Of a DNA stretch of 64,000 bases, positions 59,301-64,000 are shown piece by piece. The notes below the pieces were generated by a model. The model was not told the origin of the DNA. It saw only the letters and a list, made by a program, of their open reading frames with translations, and did not search any database. Position 1 is the stretch's first letter; each line of letters opens with the position of its first letter. This DNA comes from Bursaphelenchus xylophilus (Eukaryota; Nematoda; Chromadorea; Rhabditida; Aphelenchoididae), in NCBI GenBank assembly GCA_904066235.2, contig CAJFCV020000002.1, forward strand, positions 248,001 to 312,000. The letters run 5' to 3'. The translations under genes and the position numbers were made by a program.

Positions 59301-61371
59301 GGAACGGAAGTCAATTTCCACCAAAACTCAAGCAAAAAGAAGGTTTTCGGCCCCGAAACAGAAACGGCCCCAACGATGCAGCACCGTGCCGAATGTGCGG
59401 GGGGATTAAGTCAGAAGACGGCGAACATCTGGACATCAATTAATATTTAAAATTGAGTTGTTTGCTGAGTCGACCCGTTTGAAAAGCCTCCGGGTTTTTT
59501 GCCCTACTTGAAAGACGTTCCTTGTAAGATGATTTCAAAGACAACACAAAAGTTTTAAAAAACTCTGTACAACGAAATCTCGTGTAGTGAGGGACCTGAT
59601 CCAGTGGCAAAAACGTATCATTTTGCATTCGGGAAGTATCAAAAATGTGGCAAAATGCCCCCCCTCCAACTAAAAAACTCTGATTTCAAAAGCGCACCCG
59701 CCCTTTTTTTGAGGAACCTTTCAAAACGGAGTTTTTTCACTTGGAAAGGGATGCATTTTGCCACATTTTTGATACTTTCCGGATCCAAAATGGTACGTTT
59801 TTTGCCACTGGATAAAATTACAGTGAGGGACCTGATCCTGTACAAAGGAAGTTGTCTAGAACAAGTTCAAAGTTCTTGACAATCAATTTTGGTTATTTTA
59901 GAACAAAATAAAAATCCGTGCATCAAAACTTTTCTATGACAAAAAATTCTTTGGCCAATTGTAATTTGTTGTACAGAGGTTTGACCGCGAATATAAGGTC
60001 CTAAAGAGACAAAAAAGAAAGTGAAATGCACTTACTTGCACTGCGTTCCCACCAAATTGGTTCTTTTCAATATCGCTCTGGCTTGGGAGTTGGTCACATT
60101 CCGAAGATTTTCGGTATTCAATCGGACAATATAGTCACCCACCTAAACAATGATTTTTAGCCAAAATTTTTTTTCAAAAAACTCAGAAAACGTTCGCGGA
60201 CTCACCTGGACCCTTCCATCCCGTCCGATCGCTTTTTTACTGCAAATACTCTTCACCACGCACCCGTTTATGGCCTTATCCACATCCGCATCCAGCACAA
60301 TCCCCATTGGCAACGCGCCTTTCATCACCTTAATGGATCGCTCCAAATGCGGAGGCAGGGAGATCACGTCGTAGGACCAGGATCCCTTCAACGAGATGGG
60401 AGAGGAGACCGGCGACACCGATCTGGACGAGCATGGGGTCCAGCTGAACATTGAGCAATGGCTGCGTGGAGTGGTTGGGGTGGCACTGCCAGAGGACGGA
60501 AAATAGAGCTGGAAGGAAAATTTAGGCGTGCTTTCGAAAAATACAAGGGTTTTTTGAGCATTCAGACAAAATTTATATTATCCATGATGATTTTGAATAA
60601 AAATTGAAATTTCCGGAAACTTGATGCTCCGACTTTCTTCAAGCTTTGCATAAATTTTATAACAACTGAAAAATTAATCCCTAAAAATATCAGCATTTTT
60701 TGACGCATATTGAATAATCGTTGCGGGAAATTTCGTAATCATTTTTCGAAGTCGTATTGAAAAATTTTTTTTTAAGAAAATTATACACCATATTCTTAAT
60801 AGACCGACTGTAAAAGTCTTCTTACATCAACAGATGGAAGAAAAATCATTTTTATTTGTGGCCTGGAGATCTGGTCAGGTCCCGAAAGATGATTGAATAT
60901 CTCGACTTCGTTCGCAAAGTGCAACTTAAGATTTTTAGTAATTGATTAGTGACTTGAGAAAAGCAAAGATACAAAATTTGAAGAAATTCCGAGGCCAACT
61001 CATTCAACGGCCTCCAATTTAAAAAATTTTTCGTATTTTCAAGCAATTTTTTACATTTTGCTTATAAAAAAGCAAAATAAAAATTCCTCCTTACCTGCGG
61101 GTTGAGCCGTCGATACAGGTCGGCCCCAATCCAAACCTCCTCCGAACTCGAAACGGCGCTGACCTGAAACCGGCCAAGAATTAGGGCCAAAGACGCGTCT
61201 CGTCGGCCGAAACAAAGCAAAACCCACCGAAGTGTGAGAGCCGAGGATGGAGCCGAGGAGTTGTTCCGAAGTGCCCAGATGCAGTCGGCGGCGGCGTGAT
61301 CGTGGCGACGATCCCTTGGCCAAAAGTCGCTCACTGCGGCTGATGATCGGAGAATGGGCACCGAGTTGGAA
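38338..61371 (-). CDS. mpz-1: Multi-PDZ scaffold protein, MPDZ/MUPP1 type, 5' partial
   Basis: Twenty exons with consistent phases encode the last 1,322 residues: 61228-61371, 61095-61163, 60206-60508, 60036-60142, 59128-59226, 56987-57152, 56812-56907, 56197-56706, 55449-55676, 54812-54928, 53060-53420, 52172-52359, 51381-51575, 47342-47489, 40683-40897, 40111-40392, 40006-40071, 39294-39647, 38584-38814 and 38338-38427. Six PDZ domains are seen, with carboxylate-loop motifs [39 protein letters not shown] and WGMGIGRR, separated by Pro/Ser/Glu-rich linkers. It ends at SHY. It should gather membrane receptors and channels at the cell cortex, as in C. elegans MPZ-1 and vertebrate MUPP1. The first exon in view begins in phase 0 after an acceptor, so more lies upstream, probably past the window. 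Introns of 6.4 kb (40898-47341) and 3.9 kb (47490-51380) hold most of the repeats. The donor after 51381 is a weak GTCGGT. Confidence 0.87.
41548..41994. mobile_element. CARGGGAAGTAC-family element in mpz-1 long intron
   Basis: A 447-bp copy with slightly decayed ends (CATAGGAAGTACC, inverse GGTACTTCCCGTG) and a TAA duplication on both sides (41545-41547, 41995-41997). Interior as in the other copies. Confidence 0.82.
44503..44538. repeat. Perfect 14-bp hairpin
   Basis: TTTTACAGACACCC and its exact inverse flank an 8-base loop. It lies in the long intron of mpz-1. The stem is too short for a normal microRNA precursor. It may be the remnant of a short inverted-repeat element or a transcript hairpin. 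Confidence 0.6.
44812..44819 (+). promoter_or_regulatory. TATA-box-like TATATAAA
   Basis: TATATAAA followed by GCGG lies 103 bases before the ATG of a 65-codon open frame on the strand opposite to mpz-1. It could be chance in AT-rich DNA. Confidence 0.3.
44915..45112 (+). CDS. Possible nested small gene, 65 codons, unrecognised
   Basis: An open frame ([10 protein letters not shown]... to a TAA) lies inside the 6.4-kb intron of mpz-1 on the other strand. It is polar, Asn/Ser-rich and has no signal peptide or known motif. The TATATAAA about 100 bases upstream is the only reason to note it. It may be a chance frame. Confidence 0.2.
   Translation: MNSDVNPISSVKPTDFPLQMTSNPMNFENNYFELENKSSLQTAFSVTQRRLSINLNECNEASRKL
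46036..46430. mobile_element. CARGGGAAGTAC-family element, 3' end decayed
   Basis: The left end is complete (TAA, then CGAGGGAAGTACTCC and GTGCGACGCTCAG). The second half diverges after about 46320 and the closing terminus is lost, with a trace of the usual GTCAAAATC block near 46420. It is in the long intron of mpz-1. Confidence 0.65.
48766..49012. mobile_element. CAGTGAGGGACC-family element
   Basis: A complete 247-bp copy with ends CAGTGAGGGACCTGATCC and GGATCCGGTCCCTCACTG and TA on both sides. The interior is a near-perfect palindrome centred near 48890. Confidence 0.85.
49213..49868. mobile_element. Composite CAGTGAGGGACC-family element
   Basis: The outer ends (CACTGGGGGACCTGATCC, inverse GATCAGGTCCCCCGCTG) are flanked by TA, but the inside is 656 bp, over twice the normal length. 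It holds a first palindromic unit up to about 49400 and a second, diverged unit from about 49420. This is either a nested insertion or two copies fused with loss of the inner ends. Confidence 0.7.
50331..50773. mobile_element. CARGGGAAGTAC-family element, 3' of the 51.4-kb PDZ exon
   Basis: A complete 443-bp copy with ends CAGGGGAAGTACTCC and its inverse, and TAA duplications at 50328-50330 and 50774-50776. It is very similar to the copy at 51645 and in the same orientation. Confidence 0.87.
51645..52095. mobile_element. CARGGGAAGTAC-family element, 5' of the 51.4-kb PDZ exon
   Basis: A complete 451-bp copy with TCA duplications at 51642-51644 and 52096-52098. The right end reads GTACTTACCCTG. 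It lies in the intron between the two exons of the third PDZ domain. Confidence 0.87.
52496..52900. mobile_element. CARGGGAAGTAC-family element, left end missing
   Basis: The right end is complete (GGGGTGCTTCCCTTG then TAA). The left end starts inside the family sequence at the CACACACGTCTGCC block, so about 40 bases with the terminus are gone. It is inverted relative to the two copies just upstream. It lies in an mpz-1 intron. Confidence 0.72.
53668..54112. mobile_element. hAT-like non-autonomous element filled with GGAGCC repeats
   Basis: A 445-bp element with ends CAGAGATTGCCACGG and its inverse. A perfect 8-bp duplication ATTCAAAC lies on both sides (53660-53667, 54113-54120), which is the hAT hallmark. 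Both arms are packed with GGAGCCGGAGCC-type simple repeats, which make it far more GC-rich than its surroundings. It lies in an mpz-1 intron and has no transposase. Confidence 0.9.
59585..59838. mobile_element. CAGTGAGGGACC-family element, rearranged
   Basis: The left end has lost its C (TAGTGAGGGACCTGATCC). The right part runs to GCCACTGGAT, but then a second, direct-oriented CAGTGAGGGACCTGATCC appears at 59820 in place of the closing inverted end. This is a rearranged or recombined copy in an mpz-1 intron. Confidence 0.7.
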
Positions 61372-62376
61372 CTGAAATCGGGAAAATTTTTGTTTTATCA
61401 CGTTAGAGAAGGGGTAAAATGCAAAGGGAATGTATCTCAATTATAATAGAGATATTCCAACAGATTTTTATTTGTCTTAAAACATGGATGGTGGAGACAC
61501 GATAGCTTATTAAAAAAAATCTAACGAAAGGCTTCATACGTTAAAATACAGTGAGAGACCTGATCCAGTGGCAAAACATATACCATTTTGCATCCGGAAA
61601 GCATCTAAAATGTGGCAAAATGCTTCAAGTGAAAAAACTCCGATTTCAAAAGCCCGCATCGCTCTTTTTGTAAGGGAAAAGCCTTCAAAACGAAGTTTTT
61701 TCAGTTGTTAGAGAGGGAAGCATTTTGCCACATTTTTGATACTTAGAGAGGGAGGCATTTTGCCACATTTTTGATACATATCTCTGGGTCTACACAGAGC
61801 TAGCAATAACCTTTCTTGAATTGATATAAAGGTAGCTCGTCCAGAAAAAAATTGAGAAAATCTGAAATGCCTCAGGCACTTTGCTAACTTTGCAATTTAA
61901 AGAAGTTTTCGGAACCTTGAAACTAATTATCCAGAAACAACAATTTTCGTCAACCCGTATTTTACAACTCCTTCTAGCCATAAAAAATTCCCCCATTTCA
62001 AATTACTTATTCTCCGTTTACCTCACTTCTGATTCAATGAGCAATTCTCCGCGAGAACTCAAAAATTCCGAACCGTTTCCGTTCCAAATGCATAATTAGT
62101 CGGAAAACAAACATGAGAGTACTTTGGCGACAGCTGAATTCGCATATCTGGCCAAACATTTGGAGTGCGTGGTTTTTGAGAAAAATTAACGTAAATTCCG
62201 ATGAGTCAAAATGCATATTGTCGAACAGGTTTGTATTATGTCTCCCCTCCAGGTTTGGAGGGGAGACTTTTAAAACACGATTTCTGACTCACTGAATCAG
62301 CCGTGTGCAAGGCCGGGACATAGGAAATTTTCGATTTTGAGATTTACAGCTGGATATGTCCGCACCCATCATATAA
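61372..62376. other. Spacer or intron upstream of the first visible mpz-1 exon
   Basis: No coding exon could be tied to the phase-0 acceptor at 61371. It holds one decayed inverted-repeat element at 61549. The rest is AT-rich with no recognised feature. Confidence 0.4.
61549..61790. mobile_element. CAGTGAGGGACC-family element, right end lost
   Basis: It starts TA then CAGTGAGAGACCTGATCC. The interior ends in a small tandem duplication of GAGGCATTTTGCCACATT (about 61700-61775) and the closing terminus is not found. Confidence 0.68.
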
Positions 62377-62712
62377 GTGTGTTCCTGAAGCCTTTTGCCC
62401 TAATTCTCCCGTAACCTTGTTTTATTTACAATTTAAGCAATTTACAGTAACGTCAAATAACTCAAAATTGAGAAGATACTGAGCCGTAAAATTGCTACCA
62501 TATATGTTTTTGGGCACTGGGAATCCAATGGAGGTGATTTCGGATCGAAAGGATTACTGTAACGTAGCAAACTTACGCTTCGGCCGCACAAAATCGGCCG
62601 TAAAAAAGTTGTTTCTAAAAACCCACAGCTGAATTTTTGATATGTTAATCAGCATAAAATTCTGCCCTAGAAACATTCAAAAAAAGTCCAAAAATCCGTG
62701 TTGCTATTTTCG

Positions 62713-62766
62713 TGGTATAGTGGATTTTGACAAAATCTACCAATCTGACGTCCCGGGTTCGAGTCC
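62713..62766 (+). promoter_or_regulatory. tRNA-like Pol III A and B boxes, left arm
   Basis: TGGTATAGTGG at 62713-62723 is an A box as in Asp/Glu/Gly tRNAs and GGTTCGAGTCC at 62756-62766 is a B box. A T-arm-like CCCGG/CCGGG stem surrounds it, but the loop is one base too long. The middle (TTTTGAC.AAA.CTA) resembles the module of the 4547 element. Confidence 0.68.
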
Positions 62767-63607
62767 GGGTGGGCGCAAATCACTGAGAATTGGTCGGGAA
62801 TGACTTCAATGGAGAGAATATATAAGCTTGAGTTTATTTTAGGTGATTTTTATAAGATTCTGAAGAGTTTTCAGATTTTTTGGTGGAAAAAAGCCGAAAA
62901 TACAACTTTTTGACAAATCGTATTTTACACTGTTTTTTTGTGTTCATGACACAATAAAAACTTATATGTAACAATTTTAAGGGGTTCTTCGACAATCCCA
63001 CCCGTTAAAAAATTTGTTTAATGTTGTACTTGACACCTGATAAGCAGGAAGTGGACAGATCTTCCAGATTGCACTTTCTTTTGCTCTGACTTGCCAAATT
63101 GTCCGTAAATGGTATAACTAGCATAAAATTTCAACTATTTGGCGGGTAACCACAAGAAATCTAGTTTGAAAATGAAATTTTCTCCGCGTTTCATCAATTG
63201 TTCTATAGAAGAAAATCACTTCAATAATGAACCGTTTTCTGAAAAAAATGTGAAGTATGGTCACAAAGCAGTGAATTACGTTGTCACTAGCCAAGATTAT
63301 AGTTCCCACAGATGTCTGTATGAGGCAAGATTAACAGATACCAAGTATAATGTCCAAATACTCAGGAAATGGTTTCTGCTTGTTGGAGACTCCTTACAAA
63401 CACTACATATACATTCTTATTGTGTCATGAACACAAAAAAACAGTGTAAAATACGATTTGTCAAAAAGTTGTATTTTCGGCTTTTTTAGCCAAAAAAAAT
63501 CTGAAAACTGTCAGAATCTTATCAAAATCACCTAAAATAAACTCAAGCTTATATATTCCCTTCATTGAAGTCATTCCCGACCAATTCTCAGTGATTTGCG
63601 CCCACCC

Positions 63608-63661
63608 GGACTCGAACCCGGGACGTCAGATTGGTAGATTTTGTCAAAATCCACTATACCA
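63608..63661 (-). promoter_or_regulatory. tRNA-like Pol III A and B boxes, right arm
   Basis: The inverted copy of the left module has its B box at 63608-63618 and A box at 63651-63661. It points toward the loop. Confidence 0.68.
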
Positions 63662-64000
63662 CGAAAATAGCAACACGGATTTTTGGACTTTTTTTGAATG
63701 TTTCTAGGGCAGAATTTTATGCTGATTAACATATCAAAAATTCAGCTGTGGGTTTTTAGAAACAACTTTTTTACGGCCGATTTTGTGCGGCCGAAGCGTA
63801 AGTTTGCTATGTTACAGTAATCCTTTCGATCCGAAATCACCTCCATTGGATTCCCAGTGCCCAAAAACATACATAGCCACAGTTTTTCGGCTCTACGTCT
63901 TCTCAATTTTGAGCTATTTTACGTTACTGTAAATTTCTTAAATTGTAAATAAAACTAGGTTAACGGGAGAATTAGGGCAAAAGGCTTCAGGAACACACTT

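Larger units (their letters stand above)
62377..64000. mobile_element. Long foldback element with tRNA-like arms, runs off the window
   Basis: The arms at 62377-62960 and 63410-64000 are inverted copies around a loop of about 450 bp. The last bases of the window still pair with 62377-62415, so both true ends are unknown. Each arm has tRNA-like boxes. Blocks shared with the 4547 element (GGATTACTGTAA at 62551, AATCAGCATAAAATTCTG near 62647) come in the same order before the tRNA-like part. The 116-codon frame at 63139-63489 spans loop and arm and has no recognised domain. Confidence 0.85.

Overview
The window is nuclear DNA from a nematode. The evidence is very short introns (often 40-60 bp) with TTTCAG-type acceptors, a tandem cluster of nematode-type Srg/Srv-like chemoreceptors, a protein ending in a nematode DB-type cysteine module, and worm-like copies of REV1, Mediator subunit 19 and a multi-PDZ scaffold. 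The genus cannot be read from the sequence. The DNA is AT-rich and holds many short inverted-repeat DNA elements, mostly in introns and spacers.

Layout. 0-1.1 kb: a calmodulin-like four-EF-hand gene (+). 1.4-18.1 kb: six tandem seven-transmembrane chemoreceptor genes (A-F), all on the minus strand, with the same four-exon, all-phase-0 structure and a fixed 198-bp exon 3. A, B, E and F read through. C has a 755-bp element inside exon 2. D has a 5-bp loss that puts exon 3 out of frame. 18.7-23.0 kb: REV1 translesion polymerase (+), convergent with Mediator subunit 19 (23.2-24.4 kb, -). 28.0-31.8 kb: a probable secreted protein with a C-terminal DB-type module (+), convergent with a small HAD-family hydrolase (32.1-35.1 kb, -). 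38.3-61.4 kb: the C-terminal 1,322 residues and six PDZ domains of an MPDZ/MPZ-1-like scaffold (-). Its 5' end is not in view.

Elements. At least six kinds of inverted-repeat element are present. (i) Long foldbacks carry a tRNA-like pair of Pol III A and B boxes in each arm, always pointing inward (4.5-6.4, 8.8-9.6, 29.3-30.1 and 62.4 kb to the window end). (ii) A 430-450-bp family has CARGGGAAGTAC ends and 3-bp TNA target duplications (six copies). (iii) A CAGTGAGGGACCTGATCC-ended family has TA duplications. (iv) Two long foldbacks end in CAGGGTGTTTCAAGAAATT with TA duplications. (v) A hAT-like element has an 8-bp duplication and is filled with GGAGCC repeats. (vi) A palindromic array is built on TTGCGGGCA. 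Two of the foldbacks in (i) and one further element share the CAAGG(G)AA end of family (ii), although their interiors are unrelated.

The C and D receptor genes are tandem duplicates, so each supplies an empty site for insertions in the other. Two insertions can therefore be dated after the C/D duplication and their target duplications read directly. The most interesting pattern is the recurring foldback with inward-facing tRNA-like modules. The two copies at 4.5 kb and 62.4 kb are diverged relatives. The copies at 8.8 and 29.3 kb share a different terminus and a Leu/Ser-type A box.
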